NCBI RefSeq assembly: GCF_019649055.1
Contig: NW_026570271.1
Span: forward strand, 744,001 to 808,000
From: Paramacrobiotus metropolitanus
Taxonomy: Eukaryota > Tardigrada > Eutardigrada > Parachela > Macrobiotidae
Length of the DNA stretch: 64,000 nt
Reading direction: 5' to 3'
A program made the position numbers and the translations under genes. The notes beneath the pieces are model-generated. The model made no database searches and was not told where the DNA came from. It was given only the letters and a program-made list of their open reading frames with translations. This document shows positions 23,424-33,469 of the stretch, piece by piece (position 1 is the first letter of the stretch; each line of letters begins with the position of its first letter).

Positions 23424-23724
23424 CCTAAAAGCGTTGTAAAGGTCTTAAACTGTGTGCATTAAGGAAGAAACTAAAAATATTGTCAGAAACAATATGCTAA
23501 AGCTAACAGTAATAAAACAGCAGCGATCTGTTGAAGCGATTCTGTCTGCTTAAAAACAAGCGTTGATAGTAAAAACCGGTAAAGCGTTGTGAATGCGAAG
23601 TAAAGGGTTGGTTATCTGACACATAAAAACGTTTTTTTCAATAATAACGCTGTTATTGCCATTATTGCCTGATGCAACACGATAAAACTGTTGCAAATTA
23701 CCCCGGGCATATGCGAACAAATTT

Positions 23725-23907
23725 TTAATAACCGGAACTGACGACATTTCTCATGAAAATGAACCAGGTGCCATTAATTTTGTCTTCCGGAAACAACCTG
23801 TATGCCACATTAAACTTTCTGAACGTGTCCGAATAAGGGCACATATGCCCATCCGGAAAAACTTTGTGACAGCGCGCTGAACGTAAATGCGCCTCCGTTT
23901 TCGTCAT
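23725..23907 (-). other. Conserved upstream flank of copy B (recurs at 42.4 and 58.9 kb)
   Basis: A 60-codon minus-strand frame ends MRNVVSSGY-stop. The same ending recurs at 42360-42430 (VQTVMRTVVSSGT) and 58880-58965 (VQTIMRTVVSSGG-stop). At 23.7 and 58.9 kb it lies about 300 bases upstream of an astacin-LRR signal-peptide exon. It may be an upstream exon, a small separate gene or simply promoter DNA copied along with the gene. Confidence 0.45.
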
Positions 23908-25552
23908 CTACTGAAGCAGTTTCTTTGCAATGTGTATTACAGCATGAATAATTTTAATTTAAAATTGTGCTTGAAAGGTTTCATTATTTAACTTCTGCAC
24001 GAGAGTGCGGAATTGAATGTTTGTGTTGAAGAGAAGAAGAGAAAAAATAATGCAATGCAAAATTTTGGTTGAAACATTTGAAAACGACCGCGCAAGTTAG
24101 CAGTTCCTACAGCTTAGGAAAAAATGGTCGCATACCCAAAACATCTCCACATTCAGTACGAATGCAGCGCAGTGCACTGTACGACTGAGTTCAAAATATC
24201 CGTTTCGTACAAGTGCACTGCACCGCTTGCGTACAGAATGCTGGGTATGGGGCCATGCGACCATTTAGTCCTACATTGTACACGCATTCATTTCTTAGAG
24301 CGTTGTGTAAACCTGTGTTCTGTAGACTGGACACCGACAAAGAATCTTCGCGGGAAAATTCAGTCGCATAATTGACCGGCGCGGAGCGCATAGGCTGCGT
24401 AGCAAAGGTTTTTTACATAATCAAGACGAATACATCACCTGTGCGACGTGGCGTTACAGCGTTATGACAATCCACTTCCATATAAGAGGCCTTCGTAACC
24501 TTCGTAACGACATAACTATAGGTAACGAATAATACGCTCCGGTAGATCTATGGGTAATGTCATTTCATTCGTGGAGTTCATACCTCCATGTTTTTCACTG
24601 TCCAATAAGCGATTCTTCCCAAACGGAAAATAAGTTTGGCACGCAAGGAAGTGATTGTCGAACCGTGTGAATGTGATTTGGAATAAGTTACACACACTAC
24701 TTCCGTCACATTTTATAGCATACGAGTAAAAGGTAATCCCGTCAGGATATATAGTTTGTTTTTTGGTTTGGCAACTTCACGTTCTGTGTTTGTAACTTGC
24801 AAGTAAACGTACAGGCTTTTATTAAGTGCACTTCTTGTTAACTTTTAATTTTTTTAGGTGTATACTTTTCGAATGTATCCACAACAAAATTCCTCAGAAC
24901 TGAATTCCGATTGTTCGGTATACGCTATCCTTTTAAGCATACAAAGAATACGACTACTTTAATGCATTAGAAAATCGTACAGAGCTCAGAATTAATTAAA
25001 TACGACAAAAATAGAGAAAATACTGTAAGTGAGCAAAAATGAGGGACATCCGAATTGTTATTACTACGGAGCGTTCCATACATAAAACAGTACAATTGCA
25101 GAATGCAGGTGACTTATGAGTAACACAAACGTTATTGGTATGAAGTATGAAGCATGAGGTATGAAGCACTACGGTTCAGAAGTCCGGTGCTTTACCGGTC
25201 TCGTAATTTGCTACCGTGGTAACAAACGATGAAGGCTTAACGATCGTTCTACAGTCGTAAATTTTCCATTAGTCGTTTTACTGCTGTTTTCGGACCACAG
25301 TCGCACAAAGCAGTGTTAAACTACTATTGCAATACGGTAGAATACCGTCTAACGATGGTCAGCACCATCGGTTTTCAAATCAAGTTTTGGCGTTGGGACC
25401 GATTCAAAACTCGTGACCCAAGGAAAAAAATATAAAACCGCTGATGAAACATTACAATTACTGAGTGGCTAGTTGAGATTATCAGTAACTCTTCCGCTGC
25501 TTTAGGACAAGGAATCGCTTTGTTCGTAGACGGAAAGGTAACTGGCACCACT
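23908..25552. other. Intergenic region between copies B and C
   Basis: No gene is supported apart from the snapback repeat listed separately. Short frames lack domains. A run of atgaagtatgaagcatgaggtatgaagca at 25140-25168 is a short tandem repeat. Confidence 0.4.
24119..24270. repeat. Snapback (near-palindromic) element
   Basis: Two arms pair along about 60 bases each: aaatggtcgcat (24121-24133) pairs with atgcgaccattt (24256-24268), and gtacgaatgcagcgcagtgc (from 24156) pairs with gcactgcaccgcttgcgtac (ending at 24234). There is a short central loop and no coding capacity. It looks like a MITE or a recently formed palindrome. Confidence 0.6.
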
Positions 25553-27227
25553 TTACCCGTTGCTGGTTGCAGTTTTGATTGTAGAGAATGTTTTGATTCC
25601 ATGCTCGTTTGTCCCATCGCATTTTGGCTCGTTAACTGAGTATTCGGTTTGCGTGTGGTAATTTATCCATGATGTACTGAAAGGGAATGGATCACTATTA
25701 CAGTTAATTGGATGGTAAAGTTCGCCTTCCGCAACTTCTGGGCTCAAGACAACTCTGCTACCGGGATGTCCCTCGAACAAGTACACATCGCCAGCTTCAG
25801 CGCTGAATCGCAGATTTTTATTGGCACGCCACCAAGCACGGTACCAACCAAACTCACAGGCGCAGTGTAGTCTGCGCAGGAAGTTGCGGAACGATTGATC
25901 AAAATTATAATACCACTGATCTCCCAGCAGCGTTTCCAGCGATAATATCTGCAGGTCTGGCAAGTCAGCAAGCGATCCTAACTGCATGGCTTTTATAGTG
26001 GTGTTGAAGAAGAAAATTTCTCGCAGTCGTTTGGATGCCGAAAAATCCTGCTTTTCGATGGCTAGATTGCGGCAGTCGTAAATCTGAAAGTCCAACAGAC
26101 TGGTAAAATTTAGATCCTTCAGCTTTGAGGTCATCCGCTCTGTGGTGCAGTTACGGATTTGCAGTTGTACTACTTGGATTCGTACAGGCACAAATGGGTA
26201 TTTGGCAATAAGTTCTTCTCCGGCATATATGGACACCGGTCTCAGTGGTTTCTCCGCCATATCCAACGCCATCCTCCGTAGAACGGAAACAACGGAACGG
26301 AACGGGTGCCACTGATTGGCACACAATTCGGAAATCAGTTCGCATGGTGCAGTTGTCGAGTGCGGTAACGTCGGACTGGCAATAGTGGTTGAACTGTGCG
26401 CCGCACTCTTCTTCGGTCATATTTTCTCGTGAGAATAATGGAAAATCGTCATCAATCACGTGGGGCTGTTTACTGCCCCGTGTGACGTTCAGTGGGCATT
26501 GGTAAGCAATCATAATTTTAGCCACGTCTGCCGGACTTAGCTTTCTCCATCCTCCTAAACGTGCCGATAGTAGCTTTTTGGGTATCATGGCAGGAGTTCC
26601 ATCTATAGAGCCGGAAAATGTATATAAATGTTGGATGGAGTAGTAGTCGTACTTTGTTCCGAACGTGTCCATGGACGGATTAATCTCATAGCAGTAACTG
26701 TAGGTTTCGCTTTCGATGCTGACTTGGCGTATTTCAACATACTGATCCCGATCGGGACGTTTTTGCTCGTAATCGAAGCCCAAGGTTCGCATTACTGCAA
26801 ACTGGATGACAATTGGATCGGATGGGACTTTCAGGTAAATACCTCGGGAACCGCCGGTTCGTCCAACGTCCGAATAGAGGCCTCAAAGATACAAAGGCAT
26901 TTCACGTATTGTACCGAGCGAACTGCTCTCTAGTACGTATAGGCTATAAGCGTAGCTTAATACACTTAATACATTACAACATCAAACTTTACCATCTAAG
27001 GACTTTCTAGTGTTCAGTTGTTAAGATCGCTGCCTCAGTCTTGTCACACACAACGTCTCCGAATTCCTTAATAATTTAATAATAAACCAAGACATTTTCG
27101 CAGAAGATATGCACAATCTATAGATATCAATACGATGTGCTCTGTATACTTTATGCGATAACTAATGCGTCCAATGGACTTTTTGAGCGGTAGCACGACA
27201 ACTATATGACCTTCATTTTGATGACCG

Positions 27228-28195
27228 ACAATTTGATGACCGACTTGTTGCTGACTACCACAACTTGCTGACCGACAAATCGCTGACCGACAGTTCGCTT
27301 TTCTGCAAACTGGCTGACCGACATCTTGCAGAAACTAACTTGCTGAACGACAGCTTACTTGTCGGTCAGCGAAATGTCGGTACTCGACAACTCGCTGACC
27401 GACAACTTGTAGAAGATGAAAACTTGCTGACCGGCAATTTGCTGACCAGTTCAACGCACATCAGTGATATTTACGCGAAAACGCGAATCTTCGTTGGTTT
27501 CATAAAAAGAAAGGACTACTATGACAGTTATAACTGAAATATAACTTTTTGCCATTTATTACGGCGTGTTAAGTTCACGAGTATGTTATTGTCTCTGCCA
27601 ATATTAATTATTTATTAATAACTGTTAAAATGATTTCTAATTACACTGGTTTCTTAGGTTTCTTAGGTTTGTTAGGTTTCTTAGGTTTCATAGGTTTCAT
27701 AGGTTTCATAGTTTTTTGCTGTTTCATAGATTTATGAAATGAAAATTTTCAGTTTTTATGAAATTTACACGTACGCGCTCGAGCAGAAAAATGGAGAAAT
27801 GAACGACTGGAACTGCCAGATTGCTGTATAAGCCGTCAGCTGTTAATAGCAGGAGAAGTTGGTGTGGTATCCGATCATAATCGCCCAAACTGAGTTTTTC
27901 AAGGATTTGATTAGTAACAGACTAAATTTGTGGACCTGTGGTCAGCGAGTTGTCGGTAATTAAATGAAAGGTCGGTCAGTAGAATGTCGGTCAACGATTT
28001 AGTAGGTAAGCAAGTTGTCGGTAAACATTCTGTCAGTCAACAAAATGTCGTCAGCAAATTGTCGGTGTCAGCGAGCTGTCGTTCAGCGATTTGTTGTATC
28101 AACAAACTGTCGGGTCAACATTTTGTCGGTCAGCAAATAGTCGTCAGCAAGTTGTCGGTCAGCAAGATGACCGTCAGCGAGTTGTCGGTGTGCCT
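27228..28195. repeat. Fold-back element with arms of 15-bp tandem units
   Basis: The left arm (27228-27452) is made of units such as aacttgctgaccgacaa. The right arm (27935-28195) carries the reverse complement, ttgtcggtcagcaagtt. The arms are degenerate, with about a dozen units each, around a roughly 480-base unrelated centre. It lies in an intron of copy C. Long tandem-repeat arms in opposite orientation are the hallmark of fold-back type DNA elements. Confidence 0.7.
27652..27728. repeat. (TTAGGTTTC)n microsatellite
   Basis: Eight to nine copies of a nine-base unit, ttaggtttc shifting to ataggtttc, at the centre of the fold-back element. It is an interstitial tandem repeat; the unit is not a known telomere repeat for animals. 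Confidence 0.85.
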
Positions 28196-28910
28196 TTTTG
28201 AGCTGCGATTAGTAGTGTCGACGATGTTGCTGACTCACGAGTCGTCGCTGCTTGGCCGAAAGTGAAGGTAGTCAAGTTCGTAGGCTCTGGATTTGAAAAA
28301 TATACATCCTCTGGTCCGTCTTTCCATTGTGCGAAGAGCTTTTAAAATCTCCTGCCGCTCTGATTGATCTGTAGAAGTATTTCAGATCGCTCAACTGCAA
28401 TTGGCAGATATAAACGACGTACAATTACAGTATCGGGACCCATTGTCTGTAAAGTACGGTTATCCCCGATTATCGCTGTTACCATGTGGCCCATTTTAGT
28501 CATCGATAAGAAATTTGCACACTGGTCGACACAAAAAGTTACTACATTTGCACTCACTAAAGCTGTAGCTAATGTAATACGGGATAGCGGCAGGGTTTGG
28601 CCATAGTCTAGGCCCCGTTTTCGCAATGGCATTTGCGTCCGAAAAGTTGAGTGTTAAGTAGAAGTTGAGTGGTAAGTAGAAAGGTCTAAAAAAACAAAAC
28701 CTTCGTTCAGTGGAGACTGGAGTCATCCGATCTCTAGAGACCAAAATCCCAAAGAATGTTCCGAACTGGCAGCATGTTTGCCAAAGGTTGTTTGCCAAAG
28801 GCAGCATGTTTGTCTTCATCGGTATCTGCAATTGCTGTCGCAGAACTGAAAAATACTGCAGCAGCTAATAGGAAATACGCACGCAAGGGTGTACAGATAC
28901 AGTTACACAT

Positions 28911-30279
28911 GGAAAGGCTGTTCAGCTCTAGGAGCTCTGCACAAACATAAAACGATGTCGAAGACAATCTAATACATTCCTAGGATTATGCGATCTCAGC
29001 AGTGTAATGGCGTAACGGATTCTTTCTGAGTGTTTAAAAAAGCGTGAGCGACTGCCAGTGAGTCGTTAGCGATGAGATGTTAAGAAGCATCTAACATACT
29101 GTAATAATTTTATTGTTTTTCTACACGATCACGCATTGTGTGTCTGATGCAATACGTTGGAACAGTTGCATTTTCAGGCAGAAGCGAAGATTTTGTATCC
29201 ACAAGGACTGACAGCACGTTTCATGGTACCTAGGCTGAACCAGATACTCTACCGTTTGCCTTCCATAAACCTATATGATGCCGCGCAATGCACACACGTT
29301 ACAGCTTTATACAATGCAAAAAGAAATAAAAAATGTACTCATACTTTGCCTAGCCACATGACGGACAAGACTCAAGCTACAAAAGAAGATATGCCGTTAG
29401 TCTACCGTCAACTCGGTTTCGGTCCGGTTCGGCTCGGTTTCGGTTTGGTTTTCAGTCGAACCGGTTCGGAGCCGATTTGAACCGGTTTGGAGCCGAACTG
29501 AATTCCCCTTTCTTTTGTTTATTTTTCCCCACCCACTTTTTTTTGTATGAACATGAATGAACATGATAGCAGATTTATTCAGGATACGAGGGTTGTTAGT
29601 TATGTTCTGTCGTATTACTTTTATTTATTTTTGGATTCATGCAATTATTATACTATTTTCATATTACTATTATTAATCTCCTAAGGCATCGTTTTCATCT
29701 GTTGCCTGATTTGTAAATATGATACAAAAAGTTACAAAATTTTTAAATGATGGCACCTTGGAAATTTCGTTTAATTTTCTTATTTTTTGTTATCTCATTT
29801 CTCTGCAACGAGTCTTTCCGATTCGGGAAAATTTTGAATCTGTGCAGGATCAAGCTTATCGAATATTTAGGTTACAGGAATATCCGAACTAGGGATTAAG
29901 CAAAACAATTTTTTTAATATTTAGAGGCTTTTGGTTTGGGTCCGTCGTGGTGCCAATTACACCAGTCGACCAACTCTCGCCTCCATTATACCGCGTTTTC
30001 TCAAAGAAAGTTTTCAATGTATTTGCAGATTACTGCATACGGTTGATAGTTATTTCACGACAGAAAAGACTTTTGTAAATATATTGATTGCTGCGAGGCG
30101 CACCAACATAAACATTCCTCGGAGTGCTCTGTGGCTCTTGGTCTCACACTCTATTCACAAAACCCTGTTCTGTTCTGCTGCTTCCACTAAATATCGTGGT
30201 AAGCGAACCAAAATCTGTCATGATTGTAGACTCAGGATTGATGGCTGAATCAAAGAAGTTCGGCTTTGCTAAGTAACAT
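28911..30279. other. Region between copy C and the Polinton
   Basis: Contains a diverged 38-base match (29128-29166) to 42280-42318, a simple-sequence patch of cggtttcgg and ccggttcgg units that turns into its own reverse complement (29405-29500), and AT-rich DNA. The plus frame at 29931-30248 has no recognisable domain. No other gene is supported. Confidence 0.4.
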
Positions 30280-30354
30280 TAAATGCAAAACCACCAGTAA
30301 CCACTAGTCAACATAAGAGGGGCTCGACGGTACGCGGCCTTGCAGAAAATCAAT

Positions 30355-30807
30355 TCAACGCGCAGTATAGAATCTATCTCTGGGGCTCTGATGTTTGACG
30401 TACAGTGGATACGCTGAAATCCACGCAGCAGGACTATATCCTTTTTGGTATACACGTGGTACGATTTTATTCGGCAATGTGTCCATGGATTCATAATTGC
30501 TCCACTTCCAGTGATGTATTAGATCTTTTAGCTCTCCAAAAGCCGAACGTATGACGGGGTGTGCATTGTAATATGCGTCAACGCATGCACGAGCGGCACT
30601 CGCTGAATCATAACCACCGTCATTTAACAATGCGTTACCAAGCGCGTTTGTTAATACAGTCTTTTCGCGATGAGAGCGGTAATCTCGAGTATCAACAAAC
30701 ATTTGCGCTACCTTATGGACAATACCATAGTATGCCTTCAAAGGAGCGCACAAGCATTCCCCGAGTAGGCCGCCGACTAAGCAACCGCGAAATTGATCTT
30801 TCTCCAT
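30355..30807 (-). CDS. ADP-ribosylglycohydrolase-like protein, truncated, Polinton-associated
   Basis: Starting at MEKDQFRGCLVGGLLGE, the N-terminus matches the FRGCLxGxxxGD start of ADP-ribosylglycohydrolases (ARH3/DraG family, which remove ADP-ribose from proteins). The following helix (ALGNALLNDGGYDSASAARACVDAYYN) fits the family too. The conserved acidic DDT motif appears as EKT and the first-helix Asp is Glu. The frame stops after about 150 residues, roughly half of the usual domain, so activity is doubtful. It is transcribed away from the capsid-side genes from a shared 400-base gap, which suggests Polinton cargo, but it could be a host remnant at the insertion edge. Confidence 0.5.
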   Translation of the reverse strand: MEKDQFRGCLVGGLLGECLCAPLKAYYGIVHKVAQMFVDTRDYRSHREKTVLTNALGNALLNDGGYDSASAARACVDAYYNAHPVIRSAFGELKDLIHHWKWSNYESMDTLPNKIVPRVYQKGYSPAAWISAYPLYVKHQSPRDRFYTAR

Positions 30808-31137
30808 TTTCTTTGCAAATGATAATTGTGTAACGCAACTCCAGCTCTTAAATATGGTCAGAAAAAAAACAGTTAGCCCCCAGTTTAATTTTGGACCAAT
30901 CACAACGCTCATTTCCAAATATTTTTTTTATTTTCCGAGGTACGTCACGGGCTGTTTGACCAATCAGTATGGTTACGCAGTGTATGAGGGTGTAGGTTTT
31001 TTCGATTTTCCGACCAATCATCGACATAGTAAACTTTTTCCAGTTTGCCAGTGACGTATGTGTGAAAAAGGCGGGGATATGCGAGAATTTACACCCAATG
31101 GGGTGAGACTTTGGCTTCTTTGGGAACAATCCGCGAG

Positions 31138-31144
31138 TATAAAA
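31138..31144 (+). promoter_or_regulatory. TATA box ahead of the first Polinton plus-strand gene
   Basis: gagTATAAAAccg lies about 85 bases before the ATG at 31225, in a short region between two divergent genes. The motif and placement are typical of a core promoter. Confidence 0.45.
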
Positions 31145-31224
31145 CCGACGCGGCTTGGCTTTTCCAAATCATTCTGCAAAAAGTTGAGAGCAAGTTCTAT
31201 TATCATAATATCACGAGAGCAAAA

Positions 31225-31671
31225 ATGGATTTCGCACGTATTTTGGATGTTGTTGGCGATCATGACGGCTACATTGTATACAAAGTCAATAGTGTGGTAA
31301 GTCTGTTCTGGAATGCTAAAGAAGTACGGGCATTTCTTGTGTTCGAAGCGAATGCGGATGCTGAGGGCTTGCGTAAAGCATGGAATAAAGGGATCCGATT
31401 CGGATACAATGAAATCACCGAACTACTAAAGGTCTTGAAGAATGGACATCTGAAAGACACGCTGGATCACGCAGCATCCGAAGGCAAACAGGAGAAAATG
31501 AAAATCGATGGCCCCGCCTGCCTGGAGTTGACTCTGAAGGTGCACGAGAAGTACGGGCGTACGATCAGGTTTTCTCAACCAGGGCGCTCTGTTCAACTGC
31601 CATACATGGGATTCATTGATGTGGCCCGAATCCTGGACGATAGTTTTAAAGCGCAAGCCCTTATTGTTTAA
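31225..31671 (+). CDS. Polinton protein of unknown function
   Basis: 148 codons starting MDFARILDVVGDHDGYIVYK. Hydrophilic, with a likely beta-rich first half and a helical middle (AEGLRKAWNKGIRFGYNE), no membrane helix and no cysteine cluster. The frame remains open upstream to 31111, but the ATG at 31225 sits suitably behind the TATA box. I recognise no domain. Its position next to the TBP-like gene suggests an early or regulatory role, which is only inference. Confidence 0.55.
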   Translation: MDFARILDVVGDHDGYIVYKVNSVVSLFWNAKEVRAFLVFEANADAEGLRKAWNKGIRFGYNEITELLKVLKNGHLKDTLDHAASEGKQEKMKIDGPACLELTLKVHEKYGRTIRFSQPGRSVQLPYMGFIDVARILDDSFKAQALIV

Positions 31672-31803
31672 CTGCGCTTTTTGTTTTTAACATTTTAAAA
31701 TTGTTGTTGTTGTTGGTATTCTTGTTTTATTTACGTGTTAACTCCTTGTTATGCGCAGAAAAGGCTGAAAACGCCGTTATTTGCGACAGTCTCAGCAGTG
31801 AAG

Positions 31804-31810
31804 TATATAA
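31804..31810 (+). promoter_or_regulatory. TATA box directly before the TBP-like gene
   Basis: agTATATAAagc stands 29 bases before the ATG at 31839. A transcript starting about 30 bases downstream of the box would be almost leaderless. If the product is a TATA-binding protein it could act on its own promoter. Confidence 0.4.
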
Positions 31811-31838
31811 AGCCTTCTTGCTGACACCGTTGCAAGTA

Positions 31839-32426
31839 ATGCGTTCAGTCATGGAAATCCACAACGTTATTCTGGCGGTGCAGTTCAACGAGGAAGTTGA
31901 TCTCCAACAAGTTCTAGAAGTTTTCGGGAAACATGCTACGAAGGTGAAAAATTTTAACGCAGTCAACATCAGACTAATAGGGCAGTCACATACATTCTGC
32001 CAGATTTTCCATGAAAATGGCAAGGCAATCGTAATAGGTGGTAAGTCCGTTGAAGAATCGAATGGGCTGTTAGAACAGTATTTGCGAATGTTGATTGTAA
32101 ATTGTATCGACGTTACTATTAAGGAGCGCTTTGTGGCAAATATAGTCTGTACGTACGCTTACAGTGAAATAATAAATTTGAACAAGCTGTATAGCCAAAT
32201 TTTAAAACAAAAGCCAACGGGTATCGCATTCTTCTATGAACCTGAGCTTTTTGTAGCCATCAAACTACGGTTTCCTTTATTGAAAACTACCGTTAACGTT
32301 TTCCATACTGGAAAGTGTGTAATTCTGGGAGCGAGATCACTGTTGCAGGTTCAACGCACAATTGAACAAACTAAAAACCTCCTTGAAAATTACACCACTT
32401 CGGTGTCGAAGAAACGAGAAATCTAA
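31839..32426 (+). CDS. TATA-box-binding protein homologue carried by the Polinton
   Basis: 195 residues, about the size of the TBP core alone. It shows the two-fold repeat of TBP. Repeat 1 runs from IHNVILAVQF through FNAVNIRL and CQIFHENGKAIVIGGKS. Repeat 2 runs from FVANIVCTYAYSEIINLN through FFYEPELFVAIKLRF and TVNVFHTGKCVILGARS. The four phenylalanines that wedge into TATA DNA in eukaryotic TBP (the F of the RF-AAV-like, IF-SSGK-like, YEPELF and IF-VSGK-like motifs) all have Phe counterparts here. Sequence is otherwise strongly diverged, so this is not a recent copy of a host gene. The frame is open further upstream, but the ATG at 31839 fits the TBP core start. Probable role: recruiting host or viral polymerase to element promoters. 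Confidence 0.8.
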   Translation: MRSVMEIHNVILAVQFNEEVDLQQVLEVFGKHATKVKNFNAVNIRLIGQSHTFCQIFHENGKAIVIGGKSVEESNGLLEQYLRMLIVNCIDVTIKERFVANIVCTYAYSEIINLNKLYSQILKQKPTGIAFFYEPELFVAIKLRFPLLKTTVNVFHTGKCVILGARSLLQVQRTIEQTKNLLENYTTSVSKKREI

Positions 32427-32516
32427 TCATTTCAGAAACACCATTTGAGAGTTCTTGAGATCGAATATACTGTGAAGTGTTCGATAGTTAGCAGACTAAG
32501 TCAGGAGAAATTTAAA

Positions 32517-33188
32517 ATGGAAAAACTGAGTTTTAATTTTCGCTTTAAAACTCCGTGCAGCATTTACGTTTTTGGGCCAACGATGTCGGGAAAATCGACT
32601 TTTACAATGAAACTCTTGCAAAGTCTTACGGAAAGCTTTAATCCACCACCAGTAAGAATAGTATATGCTTACGGTACGTGGCGAAATGCCTTCCAGGGTT
32701 TTGATAAAAATATTAAACTTATCCAGGGGCTTAGACCCATCTTAGAAGATGAAAATTTTTTTGACAAAGACGTTCCGAGTCTGCTAGTGTTAGATGATTT
32801 AATGGAAGAAACTGCTGGAACGCCAAAGTGTTCGACGATTTTTACTCGTGACGTTCATCACAAAAATGTTTCTGTAATTTTCATTTCTCAAAATTTATAC
32901 AAACAAGGAAGGAGCATGCGTGACATTGCTTTGAATTCTCAGTACTTGGTAATTTTTAAATCAGTTCGTGACGTTCAGCAAGTTAAAACACTTGCACGTC
33001 AGTTAGGTATGCCACATATGCTGGAGGCCTACCAAAAGGCTATAAAGGAACCTTTTGGATATTTACTGATAAATCTTAGACCCGAAGCTCCAGACGATGT
33101 TCGCCTTCAGTCGCACGTGTTTGAGTATAGACGAATATATGTAGAAAAATTAAACCAGAAGAAATTTTTCGACTTATTGAAGCGTTAA
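32517..33188 (+). CDS. Polinton genome-packaging ATPase (A32/FtsK-HerA type)
   Basis: 223 residues from MEKLSFNFRF. Walker A is GPTMSGKST at about residue 22; Walker B is SLLVLDDLM at about 85; a sensor-like region VSVIFISQNLY follows. This is the size and motif set of Polinton and A32-like packaging ATPases, which pump DNA into the capsid. The frame is open 24 codons upstream but the ATG at 32517 matches the family start. It appears intact. Confidence 0.9.
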   Translation: MEKLSFNFRFKTPCSIYVFGPTMSGKSTFTMKLLQSLTESFNPPPVRIVYAYGTWRNAFQGFDKNIKLIQGLRPILEDENFFDKDVPSLLVLDDLMEETAGTPKCSTIFTRDVHHKNVSVIFISQNLYKQGRSMRDIALNSQYLVIFKSVRDVQQVKTLARQLGMPHMLEAYQKAIKEPFGYLLINLRPEAPDDVRLQSHVFEYRRIYVEKLNQKKFFDLLKR

Positions 33189-33190
33189 AG

Positions 33191-33469
33191 CTGCTGACAC
33201 CACGTCAGAGAAGAAGCTTTTTCCAGCTGGCAACTAAGCAACAAATAAGCGCAATCGAAGAAGCCTGCTTAAATCTAGTTAAGCAACCCACCGGCCTTAG
33301 CAAAGTTGATTTAGCTCGGGCTCGAAAACATTCTTCAACAATCAAGCGTCTAGCTGACCGCAGTACAGACCGATCAAAGAAACGTAAAATATTACAACAA
33401 AAAGGTGGATTTCTCAACGTTTTGCTACCTGTTTTAGGTACTTTAGTTTCCACTTTTCTAGCAAAATGA
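33191..33469 (+). CDS. Small basic Polinton protein with hydrophobic C-terminus
   Basis: About 92 codons with no ATG in frame. It begins around LLTPRQRRSFFQLATK, has a basic middle (DRSKKRKILQQKGG) and ends in a hydrophobic stretch (FLNVLLPVLGTLVSTFL). Similar short proteins, basic then GGFL plus hydrophobic tail, lie next to the ATPase in many Polintons. A virion or membrane role is assumed, not shown. The stop overlaps the next ATG (ATGA). The start is lost or non-AUG, so it may be damaged. Confidence 0.55.
   Translation: MLTPRQRRSFFQLATKQQISAIEEACLNLVKQPTGLSKVDLARARKHSSTIKRLADRSTDRSKKRKILQQKGGFLNVLLPVLGTLVSTFLAK

Larger units (their letters stand above)
25553..28910 (-). pseudogene. Astacin-LRR family copy C, frameshifted
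   Basis: Order on the minus strand: signal-peptide exon from 28910 (AYFLLAAAVFFSSATA), exon at about 28710-28540 (RLWPNPAAIPYYISYSF), helix exon from 28368 (ILKALRTMERRTRGCIFF), then a long exon at about 26883-25553. The astacin site reads QFAVMRTLGFDYEQKRPDRD, with no HExxH and even the middle His lost. A 13-base tandem expansion of the unit CCGTT near 26300 shifts the frame after CQSVAPVPF. The LRR part resumes in the next frame (LRNCTTERMTSKLKD, HCACEFGWYRAWWR). The signal-peptide exon carries an inserted repeat (tttggcaaacatgctgcc) and exon 2 an apparent one-base loss and an 18-base duplication, judged against copy B. Probably a recent pseudogene. Confidence 0.8.

Noticed and set aside
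27652-27728. TTAGGTTTC run as telomeric repeat
   Set aside because: Nine-base unit with drifting sequence, only about eight copies, inside an intron-borne fold-back element. No sign of a chromosome end.
27228-28195. Repeated 15-base words resembling a CRISPR array
   Set aside because: Units are degenerate and contiguous without unique spacers, they reverse orientation halfway, and the genome is eukaryotic.
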